Positions 26,965 to 34,487 of a stretch of DNA of 64,000 nucleotides are shown here, piece after piece. The notes under the pieces were generated by a model. That model worked only from the letters and a program-made list of their open reading frames with translations, did not search any database and was not told where the DNA came from. Made by a program: the position numbers and the translations under genes. Numbering within the stretch: the first letter of the stretch is position 1; each line of letters starts with the position of its first letter. The stretch is from Arcobacter iocasae (GTDB lineage: Bacteria > Campylobacterota > Campylobacteria > Campylobacterales > Arcobacteraceae), in the NCBI RefSeq assembly GCF_042214795.1, contig NZ_CP090177.1:930001-994000 (forward strand), given 5' to 3'.

Positions 26965-27921
26965 TTACTTTGGAATTACAGCAAGACCCCAAGGGTATCT
27001 TCCTACTTTTATACTTTTTTCAACTTTTAGAGAATCTACATCTATAACTGATACATCTCCACTTACACCATTTGTAGTATATAATTTTGTTCCATTATTT
27101 GCAAAAGCCATATGCCAAACTCTTTTTCCTACCAATAGATATTTTACTACTTTATATGTTTTTGTATCAACAACGGCAACATGATTTGCAGGCCCTAAGG
27201 CTACAAAAGCATACTTCCCATCGTCTGTTAATTTAATACCAACTGGTTGTATCAAATCTTTAAAAATTCCAGGAATCTTAAAACCTATTTTAGCAACCAT
27301 TTTTTTTGTTTTTGCATCTACAACCATAACTGTTCCACCTATTTCAGATGATGCCCAAACCATATCTCCTGTTTTTGAAAACTCTATGTGTCTTGGTCTT
27401 TGATCAACAAGTGTTGTATTAATGATTTTTTTTGTTTTTGTATCAATCCATTGTAAAAAGTTTGAAGTTTCAGTTGTATTTATAGCAACCGTCCCATCAG
27501 GACTCACAGCCATACCTTCTGGTTCTACTCCAACTTCTATTTGAGCAATTACAGATTTATTTTGTGTATCAACAACTGTTACTATTGCATCATCTTCATT
27601 TGAGATATAAAGCTCTTTTCCATCAGGAGTTAAAGCAAATTGTTCAGGGTCTTCACCTGAGGGTAAATTATAAAGTATTTTTTTACTTTTTAAATCTAAT
27701 ACTTGTACAGTATCATCATCACTAGCACAAATATACAATCTAGTATTTTCATTATTTAAAAGTATTCCCCTTGGTCTTTGTCCCACATTAATAGTATCAA
27801 CTACTTTATTTGTATCTGAATCAATTACACTAATAGTGTTATCCTTTTCATTTGATACATATATAGTATCTGCTAATAACAAACTACTAATAAGTGTTGA
27901 GGCTAAAACAATTTTTTTCAT
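26965..27921 (-). CDS. Periplasmic YVTN-type beta-propeller protein of the quinoprotein system
   Basis: A 318-residue secreted protein (signal about residues 1-17) made of repeated YVTN-type blades: TIYVSNEKDNTISVID, LYISNEDDAIVTVVD, LYTTNGVSGDVSVID. It matches the PQQ-catabolism-associated beta-propeller family found beside the PedB/PedC transporter. It is the first gene of the transporter operon and has a shared-element promoter. Its role is unproven; a docking or solute-binding part for the transporter is the usual guess. Confidence 0.88.
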   Translation of the reverse strand: MKKIVLASTLISSLLLADTIYVSNEKDNTISVIDSDTNKVVDTINVGQRPRGILLNNENTRLYICASDDDTVQVLDLKSKKILYNLPSGEDPEQFALTPDGKELYISNEDDAIVTVVDTQNKSVIAQIEVGVEPEGMAVSPDGTVAINTTETSNFLQWIDTKTKKIINTTLVDQRPRHIEFSKTGDMVWASSEIGGTVMVVDAKTKKMVAKIGFKIPGIFKDLIQPVGIKLTDDGKYAFVALGPANHVAVVDTKTYKVVKYLLVGKRVWHMAFANNGTKLYTTNGVSGDVSVIDVDSLKVEKSIKVGRYPWGLAVIPK

Positions 27922-27948
27922 TTTACTTCCTTTAAATTAAGTTCCCTA

Positions 27949-28024
27949 ATTGTATACGATATTTATAGCCTAAGTTTAGCGATAATTTTTTTGCTAAACT
28001 TAGGCTATAAATATTGTATATACT
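27949..28024. promoter_or_regulatory. Divergent promoters with a symmetric pair of PQQ-regulon elements
   Basis: A perfect 20-base inverted repeat (27961-27980 and 27993-28012, 12-base spacer) carries one element facing each way. Leftward: element 27980-27964, 9 bases, -10 box TACAAT (27954-27949). Rightward: element 27993-28009, 9 bases, -10 box TATACT (28019-28024). The same regulator should switch both genes together. Confidence 0.88.
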
Positions 28025-28049
28025 AAATAAAAAGTTTTAAAGGGAAAAA

Positions 28050-29198
28050 ATGAAATTTTTACTACTTTCTTTCATATTACTTAGTTTTGTAAAAGCAGAA
28101 CTTTTAAATGTCAATATCTTATATCTAGAGCAAAAAATACAAAAGCCTCCTGTTCTATCAAATGTAATAGCCGATCCTGATGATTTAGGCATAAAAGGAG
28201 CAGAGCTTTCTATAAAAGATAGTAATAAAAGTGCGAAGTTTTTAAATCAAAATTTCACTCTTGAAAAAACAATCTCTTTTGATAAAAAAGAGTTAATAAC
28301 AAGTTTTGAAAAGTTTATAAATGAAGGTAATAGCTTTGTTATATTAAATGTAGAAGATGATTTTTTAAAAGAGTTATTAAATAATCCTCTATCTAAAAAA
28401 GCTTTATTGTTTAATGCAAGTAGCCAAACCACAAGTTTAAGACAAGATTATTGTCAACAAAACTTACTTCATACAGCGCCTAGTAATGCAATGCTTTATG
28501 ATGGATTAGCCCAGTTTTTAGTAAAAAGAAATTTTAAAGATATATTTTTATTAAGTGGTAAAAATCCAAAAGATGTTGAAATAACAAAAGATATAAAAAG
28601 AGCAGTTAAAAAATTTGGCCTAAAAATTGTAAAAGAAAAAGTCTGGGAAAACAATACTGATATTAGAAGAAAAGCAGGTGCAGAGTTTCCTTCATTTACT
28701 CAAGCTGATGATTATGATGTATTAGTTGTGGCTGATTATTATGGAGACTTTGGTGAGTTTTTATATTTTAATACTTGGCTTCCACGACCAATAGCAGGAA
28801 CTCAAGGTTTAAAACCAGTTTTATGGCACAGGGTAATTGAAGCTTGGGGTGCAGCTCAAATGCAAAAAAGATTTGAAAAGTTTGCTTCAAGATGGATGCA
28901 ATCAAATGACTTTTCAAATTGGTTAGCAGTTAGAACAATTGTAAACTCAGTAATGAATACTAAAGCAAAAGATTTAAATACAAATATGAATTATATACAT
29001 TCAAAAGATTTTGAATTAGGTGCATATTTGGGAAGAAAGGTCTCTTTTAGAGATTATAATGGGCAAATAAGACTTCCTATTTCACTTGTTCAGCCAAGAG
29101 CTTTAATATCTACTTCTCCACAAGTAGGATTTTTACATCCTGTTACTGATTTGGATACTTTAGGAATCGCTCCTTTTGAAATGAAGTGTAAAAACTAA
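28050..29198 (+). CDS. Periplasmic ABC binding protein, PedA-like, quinoprotein-associated
   Basis: A 382-residue secreted protein (signal about residues 1-16, ending VKA). It has the fold pattern of branched-chain-amino-acid-type binding proteins and family landmarks DPDDLGIKGAELSIKD, ADYYGDFGEFL and RPIAGTQGL. It matches the binding protein of PQQ alcohol dehydrogenase ABC systems. It is divergent from the beta-propeller and transporter genes under a mirror-image promoter, so the two units together supply binding protein, ATPase and permease. The ligand is unknown. Confidence 0.86.
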   Translation: MKFLLLSFILLSFVKAELLNVNILYLEQKIQKPPVLSNVIADPDDLGIKGAELSIKDSNKSAKFLNQNFTLEKTISFDKKELITSFEKFINEGNSFVILNVEDDFLKELLNNPLSKKALLFNASSQTTSLRQDYCQQNLLHTAPSNAMLYDGLAQFLVKRNFKDIFLLSGKNPKDVEITKDIKRAVKKFGLKIVKEKVWENNTDIRRKAGAEFPSFTQADDYDVLVVADYYGDFGEFLYFNTWLPRPIAGTQGLKPVLWHRVIEAWGAAQMQKRFEKFASRWMQSNDFSNWLAVRTIVNSVMNTKAKDLNTNMNYIHSKDFELGAYLGRKVSFRDYNGQIRLPISLVQPRALISTSPQVGFLHPVTDLDTLGIAPFEMKCKN

Positions 29199-29656
29199 TG
29201 AAAGTATTTTTTCTATTTTCATTAGTTTTCTGCTTTTTAAATGCAGATTATAAAATAATTGAAAATAAAAATTTATTTTTAGTAGAAGTTACTAATTCCA
29301 ATTTTGAAAAAGATTTAGTTGATTTAAAAGATGAGATAAATTATCAAGGGTTTACCATCGTTTATGAACTAAATCTTGCAAAAGCTACAAATGAAGTAGC
29401 CACTTTCCTTGGAGAAAAAGGAGTTTTAAAAAAGGGAATAAACCTTGGTATTTGCAAAAGTAGTTTTACTTTGCAAATGGTAAAAGAAAATTTCAACAAT
29501 ATAAACTATTGCCCTTTAGCAATTTCAATTTACCAAAAAAATAAAAACACAACTTATATCTCATATAAATTCTACAAAACATTTAAAGAAAATGATAAAA
29601 TTGCCAATAAAATCAACGAAACATTAAAAAAACTGATTTTAAATAGCTTAGACTAA
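29198..29656 (+). CDS. Secreted DUF302-family protein
   Basis: A 152-residue protein with a signal peptide (about 1-16, ending LNA) and the DUF302 pattern: an alternating strand-helix fold with ILNLGICKS-like core (INLGICKSSFTLQMV) and YCPLAISIY. Its ATG overlaps the preceding stop (TAATG), so it is coupled to the binding protein. DUF302 proteins occur beside PQQ alcohol dehydrogenase genes and sulfur carriers, but their role is not known. Confidence 0.8.
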   Translation: MKVFFLFSLVFCFLNADYKIIENKNLFLVEVTNSNFEKDLVDLKDEINYQGFTIVYELNLAKATNEVATFLGEKGVLKKGINLGICKSSFTLQMVKENFNNINYCPLAISIYQKNKNTTYISYKFYKTFKENDKIANKINETLKKLILNSLD

Positions 29657-29699
29657 ATCCGCTATTATCGCTATTTCTTTACAAGTTTTATACTTTCCC

Positions 29700-29760
29700 T
29701 TGACATTAGTTAGATATCTAATTATAATTTCAATATAAATAGTTAGATATCTAATTATAA
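29700..29760 (+). promoter_or_regulatory. Promoter and double MarR operator for the SnoaL-like lipoprotein
   Basis: TTGACA at 29700-29705 and TATAAT at 29723-29728 are a consensus pair with a 17-base spacer. The palindrome TTAGATATCTAA occupies the spacer (29710-29721) and recurs at 29743-29754 just after the start site. Each sits in an identical 21-base direct repeat (29707-29727 and 29740-29760). A repressor bound here would block both polymerase binding and escape. Confidence 0.85.
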
Positions 29761-29779
29761 AAAAAGATAAGGATAAGAG

Positions 29780-30628
29780 ATGAAAAAGAATTTAGGAATA
29801 TTGCTTTTGATTATTTTAGCTTTCACTGCTTGCGTAAATAATACAAATTTACAAAAAGAAAATAATAAAGTTACAAAAAAAGAAAAAGTTGTAGAGTTAT
29901 TAAACTCAATTGAAACAGGAGATACAAAGCCAGTATCATATATCAATCAAAATAAATATATTCAACATAACTTGGCTGTAAAAGATGGCTTAAAAGGTTT
30001 TGGAGAACTATTAAGTAAACTTCCAAAAGGAAATGCTAAAGTTGATGTAATAAGAGTATTTCAAGATGGAGATTATGTATTTACACATACAAAATATAAT
30101 TTCTTTGGAGAAAAAGTTGGTTTTGATGTATTTAGATTTGAAAATGGAAAGATTGTTGAACATTGGGATAATTTACAAGCTATTTCAAAAACAACAGCAA
30201 GTGGTAGATCTCAAATTGATGGTGCTACAAAAGTAGAAGATATAGAAAAAACTACTCAAAATAAACTATTAGTTAAAAACTTTGTAAATGATATTTTGAT
30301 TGGAAAAAATCCAAATAAAATCACAGAATACATCTCTACAAAAAAATATTTACAACACAATCCTAATGTAAAAGATGGACTTAGTGGTTTAGGTGAAGCC
30401 TTAAGTGCCCTATCAAAAGCTGGAATGCCAATGACATATGAAAAAAATCACATGATATTAGCAGAAGGAAATTTTGTATTAGCAATAAGTGAAGGAATAT
30501 TTATGAATAAATCATCTAGTTTTTATGATTTATTTAGAATAGAAGATGGGAAAATTGTAGAGCATTGGGACACAATTGAAGAGATTTTAGATAAATCTAA
30601 ATGGCAAAATTCTAATGGAAAATTCTAA
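29780..30628 (+). CDS. Lipoprotein with two SnoaL-like domains
   Basis: A 282-residue lipoprotein (lipobox FTAC at about residue 18) with two tandem copies of a SnoaL/NTF2-like domain, about residues 35-140 and 160-270. Matching parts are YIQHNLAVKDGLKGFGELL with YLQHNPNVKDGLSGLGEAL, and DVFRFENGKIVEHWD with DLFRIEDGKIVEHWD. Such domains bind small hydrophobic molecules or do aldol/hydrolytic chemistry. The operator repeats upstream, shared with the marR gene that follows, suggest induction by a small molecule. The substrate is unknown. Confidence 0.82.
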   Translation: MKKNLGILLLIILAFTACVNNTNLQKENNKVTKKEKVVELLNSIETGDTKPVSYINQNKYIQHNLAVKDGLKGFGELLSKLPKGNAKVDVIRVFQDGDYVFTHTKYNFFGEKVGFDVFRFENGKIVEHWDNLQAISKTTASGRSQIDGATKVEDIEKTTQNKLLVKNFVNDILIGKNPNKITEYISTKKYLQHNPNVKDGLSGLGEALSALSKAGMPMTYEKNHMILAEGNFVLAISEGIFMNKSSSFYDLFRIEDGKIVEHWDTIEEILDKSKWQNSNGKF

Positions 30629-30637
30629 TAAAATATT

Positions 30638-30662
30638 AAATGTAGCAATCTTTGCTACATTT
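30638..30662 (+). terminator. Terminator of the SnoaL-like lipoprotein gene
   Basis: An 11-base perfect stem (30638-30648 with 30652-30662) with a 3-base loop lies 10 bases after the stop and just before the marR promoter. Confidence 0.75.
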
Positions 30663-30668
30663 AAACCC

Positions 30669-30697
30669 TTGACAATAATTAGTCATCTAACTATAAT
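30669..30697 (+). promoter_or_regulatory. marR promoter with operator
   Basis: TTGACA at 30669-30674 and TATAAT at 30692-30697 are separated by 17 bases. TTAGTCATCTAA at 30679-30690 fills the spacer, in the same place as the operator in the lipoprotein promoter but with two mismatches, consistent with weaker autoregulation. The start codon is only 7 bases past the -10 box, so the leader is almost absent. Confidence 0.8.
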
Positions 30698-30703
30698 CAA
30701 AAA

Positions 30704-31141
30704 ATGAAAAAAGAATTAATTGCTCTTGCAAGTAAAATAACAGATTTATCAAATAGATTAATTATCTCCCAGCTAGAAAAGAACCATATAAATGGCATTG
30801 TTCCATCACATGGAAGTATTTTTATTTTATTATATGAAAATGAACAAGTTACGATGAAAGACATATCAAACTTTGTTCATAAAACAAAACCAACTGTTAC
30901 AATACTGGTGGATAAGTTAGTAAAAATGGGTTATATAGAAAAAGAAAAGTCAAAAATAGATTCTAGAGTTACCTTTGTAAAATTAACACAAAAAGGTAAA
31001 GATCTAAAACCAGTATTTGAAGAAATATCAAATAATGTTAATAGCATTATTTATAAAAACTTAACTCCAAATGAAGCAATTCAAACAGAAAAAACTTTAC
31101 AACAAGTAATAAAGAATCTAAACTCTGAAGATATTATTTAA
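30704..31141 (+). CDS. MarR-family transcriptional regulator
   Basis: A 145-residue winged-helix regulator. HGSIFILLYENEQVTMKDISNF and KTKPTVTILVDKLVKMGYIEKEKSKIDSR are the recognition helix and wing with the family's closing Asp-x-Arg. It is likely a repressor of its own gene and of the upstream SnoaL-like lipoprotein through TTAGATATCTAA-type sites. The effector is unknown. No ribosome site is visible. The stop overlaps that of the convergent DUF411 gene. Confidence 0.93.
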   Translation: MKKELIALASKITDLSNRLIISQLEKNHINGIVPSHGSIFILLYENEQVTMKDISNFVHKTKPTVTILVDKLVKMGYIEKEKSKIDSRVTFVKLTQKGKDLKPVFEEISNNVNSIIYKNLTPNEAIQTEKTLQQVIKNLNSEDII

Positions 31142-31536
31142 TATTTACCAAATATTTTATAAGTTTTATCTTCAAATAACACAAAAACAGTTTTAGGACT
31201 TTTATCATTTTCATAAGCAGGAAGTGATAAACCTATGGCATTTTTGGGTTTTGTTTTAAAAAAATCTTTTATGGCACGAGCTGGAACATTTCCCTCAAAT
31301 ACATAATCATCTATAATAGAAGTATTACAAGATTGTATCTCTTTTGGAATACCTATTTCTTTTTTTAAATTCTTTACATTCATTAAAGAGACTACATTTA
31401 CCTCTTTTACTTCTTTTGTCATCTCTTCAATCCAATCTTGAGGACAAGAACCTGTTACTGGTTTATATATTTGCATCATAGAGCTTTGTGCACATAAAAA
31501 GCTTGCAAATATTGAGATAAAAACTAACTTTTTCAT
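31138..31536 (-). CDS. Secreted DUF411-family protein with degenerate metal motif
   Basis: A 132-residue protein with a signal peptide (about 1-17). It matches DUF411 metal-binding proteins along its length: YVFEGNVPARAIKDFF, IGLSLPAYEN and the conserved SCNTS at Cys70 (usually SCHTA). The N-terminal CGCC-x-x-W copper site is reduced to SCPQDW, keeping only Cys31 and Trp35. Its ATG overlaps the ATPase gene stop by 4 bases, making it the last gene of the ABC importer operon. Function is unknown; it may have lost metal binding or bind a different ligand. Confidence 0.75.
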   Translation of the reverse strand: MKKLVFISIFASFLCAQSSMMQIYKPVTGSCPQDWIEEMTKEVKEVNVVSLMNVKNLKKEIGIPKEIQSCNTSIIDDYVFEGNVPARAIKDFFKTKPKNAIGLSLPAYENDKSPKTVFVLFEDKTYKIFGKY

Positions 31537-32231
31537 ATCTTTCCTTCTAAAATTTTAGGATATAAATCTAAAATTATATTTTTCTTTTCATCTATTCTTT
31601 TAATATCTGATTCTTGATTATTATCATTTTCATAATCTAAAATCTTCGTAGCATAATTAGAGCTTAAAAATATTATTCTATTTGATAAGTGTACAGCTTC
31701 ACTTAAATCATGGGTTACAAGAATAACTGTAGGATTAAACTTTTTACAAAAGGCTAAAAAATCTTTTTTTAAGGCCATTGAAGTTGGATAATCTAGTGAA
31801 ATAAAAGGTTCATCTAAAACTATTATTTTAGGTTTATTTATAAAAGCTCTTATAAGAGCAACCCTTCTTTTCATACCACCTGAAAGTCTATTTGGATACT
31901 CATTTAAAATATGATTTAAACCAATTAAACAAAGCATTTCTTCTATCTCATCCATATCTTTTGTTTTTGAAACAAGAAGCAAATTATCTTTTATACTAAG
32001 CCAAGGTAATAATCTAGCATCTTGAAACATAAAAGAGAGTTTTGAAAAGTCCCCTAATAACTCTCCTTGATAATCCATATCTAAGCTGGATACAATATTT
32101 AATAATGTGGTTTTCCCACAACCAGAAGGTCCAATAACAGAAATAAATTCACCCTCTTTAATGGAAATATTTATATTTTTTAATATGATATTATCATTAA
32201 ATTTCTTTTCTTTAATATTTATATTTAGCAT
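31533..32231 (-). CDS. ABC importer ATPase, nitrate/sulfonate/taurine type
   Basis: A 232-residue ATPase with Walker A GPSGCGKTT near residue 35, signature LSGGMKRRV, Walker B IIVLDEPFISLD and the switch His in VTHDLSEAVHLS. Similar to SsuB/TauB and NrtD ATPases. It starts 1 base after the permease stop on the minus strand and is the third gene of the binding protein-permease-ATPase-DUF411 operon, which starts from a PQQ-regulon promoter. Confidence 0.9.
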   Translation of the reverse strand: MLNINIKEKKFNDNIILKNINISIKEGEFISVIGPSGCGKTTLLNIVSSLDMDYQGELLGDFSKLSFMFQDARLLPWLSIKDNLLLVSKTKDMDEIEEMLCLIGLNHILNEYPNRLSGGMKRRVALIRAFINKPKIIVLDEPFISLDYPTSMALKKDFLAFCKKFNPTVILVTHDLSEAVHLSNRIIFLSSNYATKILDYENDNNQESDIKRIDEKKNIILDLYPKILEGKI

Positions 32232-32232
32232 C

Positions 32233-32970
32233 TTATTTCCAAACTTTTAATCTGTTATCTATTGGTTTTAGTATCTTATCTTCTATTAGTAAAATTACGC
32301 AAATAAAAGCAAAAGAGTAAGCTAAAATAGAAGAAATATCAAAGTATTGATAAAACATACTTATTTGAAAACCAATCCCATCACTTCTACCAAGAAGTTC
32401 CACCACTAAAACAATTTTCCAAATAAGTGAAAGGGATAACCTAGTCGTCGCTAAAAGATAAGGATATAATTGAGGAAGATAGATATTAAAAAAAATCTCT
32501 TTTCTTGATAGTTTATAAATCTTTGCAAAATCCATATACTTCTTATCAAAAGCCTTTGTTCCTTCTCTAATGTTCACAATTATAATTGGAACTTTATTTA
32601 TAACAACTGCTAAAATAGCTGAGAAATCAGTAAGCCCAAACCAAATATAACAAATAATAATAGTAACTAGTGCTGGAATATTTAAGCCTAAGATTAAGAA
32701 AAAATCAAAAAAATCATCAACTCTTTTATAAAATCCCATAAGCAACCCAAAAATCACTCCTATAAACATAGTAATAAAAAAGGCTACAAATACTCTATAT
32801 AAAGTTATAAACAAATTCCAGAAAAGATCTTTATTTTCAATATGTTCTTGCAAACTCATTACAATATCAATTATGCTTGGAAACAAGTCTGAATTAATAA
32901 GCAAGGAAAGAGCTTGCCAAAGAATCAAAAATAACATAAAAGAGAAGATTTTAGTTTGATTTTTCAGCAT
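32233..32970 (-). CDS. ABC importer permease, nitrate/sulfonate/taurine type
   Basis: About 245 residues with six hydrophobic segments and the permease cytoplasmic loop near ARLSLSLIWKIVLVVELLGRSDGIG, typical of SsuC/TauC. The ATG at 32970 is chosen: it overlaps the binding-protein stop as TAATG; a TTG 12 bases upstream is less likely. Confidence 0.87.
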   Translation of the reverse strand: MLKNQTKIFSFMLFLILWQALSLLINSDLFPSIIDIVMSLQEHIENKDLFWNLFITLYRVFVAFFITMFIGVIFGLLMGFYKRVDDFFDFFLILGLNIPALVTIIICYIWFGLTDFSAILAVVINKVPIIIVNIREGTKAFDKKYMDFAKIYKLSRKEIFFNIYLPQLYPYLLATTRLSLSLIWKIVLVVELLGRSDGIGFQISMFYQYFDISSILAYSFAFICVILLIEDKILKPIDNRLKVWK

Positions 32971-33923
32971 TATTTTAACCAAAATATAGTTTCATCAAAT
33001 GGTACATCTTTACTTATATAACTTGCCCCAGCTTCCCTTGATAAAATCTTATAAACTTTTTTTAACTCACTTATATCATCTTTTGTAAACTCTGTTATTA
33101 TTCCTTTTATATACTCTTGTTTTAAAGACTCAAATATTTTATTATCTTTTGTTTTTACTAGTTTTTTTATCTTATCCCATTGTTTATCATCACTTGCTAA
33201 TAACTCTTTTGATTGTAAACTTGCATTAAAAAAAGAGTTTATTAAATCTTTGTTTTTAGAAGCAAAATCTTTGTTAAATACCCAGCCTACGAAACTTATA
33301 TCACTATTTATACCTAAGCTTTTTAAGATATCACTTATTTCTATCAAAGGAGTAAATTTTTCTTTTGGAAGTTTTGCATTGAAGTGCCAAAAGTTAATTG
33401 CTGCATTTAAAGAGTTATCCATCATTTTTTTATATAAAATTGGAGGTGAAGCAAATACTGGTTTAACTATCTCTTCAAATTTTTCACCATTTTCTTTTTT
33501 GTAATAAGCTCTAAAAAGAAGCCAAGTTTTATCGTAGATTCCACCTGAAATACCTAGTTCTTTATTTTTTAAATCACTTAAGGTATTTATTGCACTTTGA
33601 TTATTTACCATTAAAGTTCCCAAAGCTTTTGAATATGGATAAAAAAGAAAATTTTTACCTTTACTTTTTTGTTTATTTACCCAAATCCAATCATTTACTA
33701 TCAAGTCAACTTTATTTGCTTGTAAAGAGATTAGTTGGGCATTTTTTGATGCTAATTTTACTATTTCTAAATCAAAGCCATTTTTTTTGTCAAGACCATT
33801 TTGTTTTAAAATTTCCAAGCCCCAGTTTACAGTTCCATATGCTAAGACTCCGACTCTAAGTTTTTGTTGGGCATTTAGATTTATTAAAAAAAAGATGAAA
33901 ACTAAGAATATTTTATATTTCAT
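32970..33923 (-). CDS. ABC importer periplasmic binding protein, SsuA/NMT1-like
   Basis: A 317-residue secreted protein (signal about 1-18, ending LNA) with the SsuA/TauA/NMT1-like binding fold: LRVGVLAYGTVNWGLEIL, VDLIVNDWIWVN, LGISGGIYDKTWLLFRAYYKK, INFWHFNAKLP. It heads the importer operon and is divergent from the cytochrome operon under the shared promoter element. The substrate is unknown; the regulation suggests something needed for quinoprotein alcohol oxidation rather than sulfur supply. Confidence 0.86.
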   Translation of the reverse strand: MKYKIFLVFIFFLINLNAQQKLRVGVLAYGTVNWGLEILKQNGLDKKNGFDLEIVKLASKNAQLISLQANKVDLIVNDWIWVNKQKSKGKNFLFYPYSKALGTLMVNNQSAINTLSDLKNKELGISGGIYDKTWLLFRAYYKKENGEKFEEIVKPVFASPPILYKKMMDNSLNAAINFWHFNAKLPKEKFTPLIEISDILKSLGINSDISFVGWVFNKDFASKNKDLINSFFNASLQSKELLASDDKQWDKIKKLVKTKDNKIFESLKQEYIKGIITEFTKDDISELKKVYKILSREAGASYISKDVPFDETIFWLK

Positions 33924-33952
33924 GATTGAGCCTTAAATTACTGATTTGTAAA

Positions 33953-34038
33953 ATTGTATACAAAATTTATAGCTTGAATTTAGCGTAGTTAAAAAAAAAA
34001 TCAATCGCTATAATCAGGCTATAAAATATTTGTATAGT
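33953..34038. promoter_or_regulatory. Divergent promoters with two opposed PQQ-regulon elements
   Basis: Leftward: element 33984-33968, 9 bases, -10 box TACAAT (33958-33953), driving the ABC importer operon. Rightward: element 34007-34023, 9 bases, -10 box TATAGT (34033-34038), driving the cytochrome operon. The spacer between the elements is 22 bases, 10 more than at 27949-28024, so one extra helical turn. Confidence 0.86.
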
Positions 34039-34070
34039 TTCGTTATCAGAAAATTTACAAAGGAAGATAG

Positions 34071-34484
34071 ATGAACAAAATACAAAAATTAGGTCTTACT
34101 GTTTTGCTTTCAACAGTATTCGCATATGGACATGGAGATGTTGTACCTCAACCTGTAGATACAAAAGGATTAAAGCCACTAGGTAAAGAGTGGTTAGAAA
34201 CGAATCCATATGTAGGCAATAAGAAAGCCATAGAGATTGGTAAACATGGATATGAAGAAAACTGTGCTAGATGTCATGGATTAGAAGTTGTTTCAGGTGG
34301 TATTGCTCCTGACTTAAGATACTTAGGTACAGGTATGGATGGAGATGAATGGTTTATGGAAAGAATAAGAGGTGGAGCAGTTAGAAATGGAAATGTTTAT
34401 ATGCCACCATTTGAAGGAGTTCTAAGCCAAGAAGCTATGTGGGCAATTAGAAGTTTCATAGTAAGTAAACATATAGAAGAGTAA
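34071..34484 (+). CDS. Cytochrome c of the PedF type, electron acceptor of the alcohol dehydrogenase
   Basis: A 137-residue secreted monohaem cytochrome c (signal about 1-20). Haem site CARCH at Cys65-Cys68-His69, and Met111 in NVYMPPF as the likely second iron ligand. The pattern GDVVPQPVDTKGLKPLG, GYEENCARCHGL, SGGIAPDLRYL matches cytochrome c-550 PedF beside PQQ alcohol dehydrogenases. It should carry electrons from the quinoprotein to the terminal oxidase. First gene of a four-gene operon with a shared-element promoter. Confidence 0.93.
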   Translation: MNKIQKLGLTVLLSTVFAYGHGDVVPQPVDTKGLKPLGKEWLETNPYVGNKKAIEIGKHGYEENCARCHGLEVVSGGIAPDLRYLGTGMDGDEWFMERIRGGAVRNGNVYMPPFEGVLSQEAMWAIRSFIVSKHIEE

Positions 34485-34487
34485 GAA

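Noticed and set aside
29657..29699. Repeated GCTATT half-sites after the DUF302 gene as another shared element
   Set aside because: The two half-sites are 9 bases apart, not 11, and no fitting -10 box follows.
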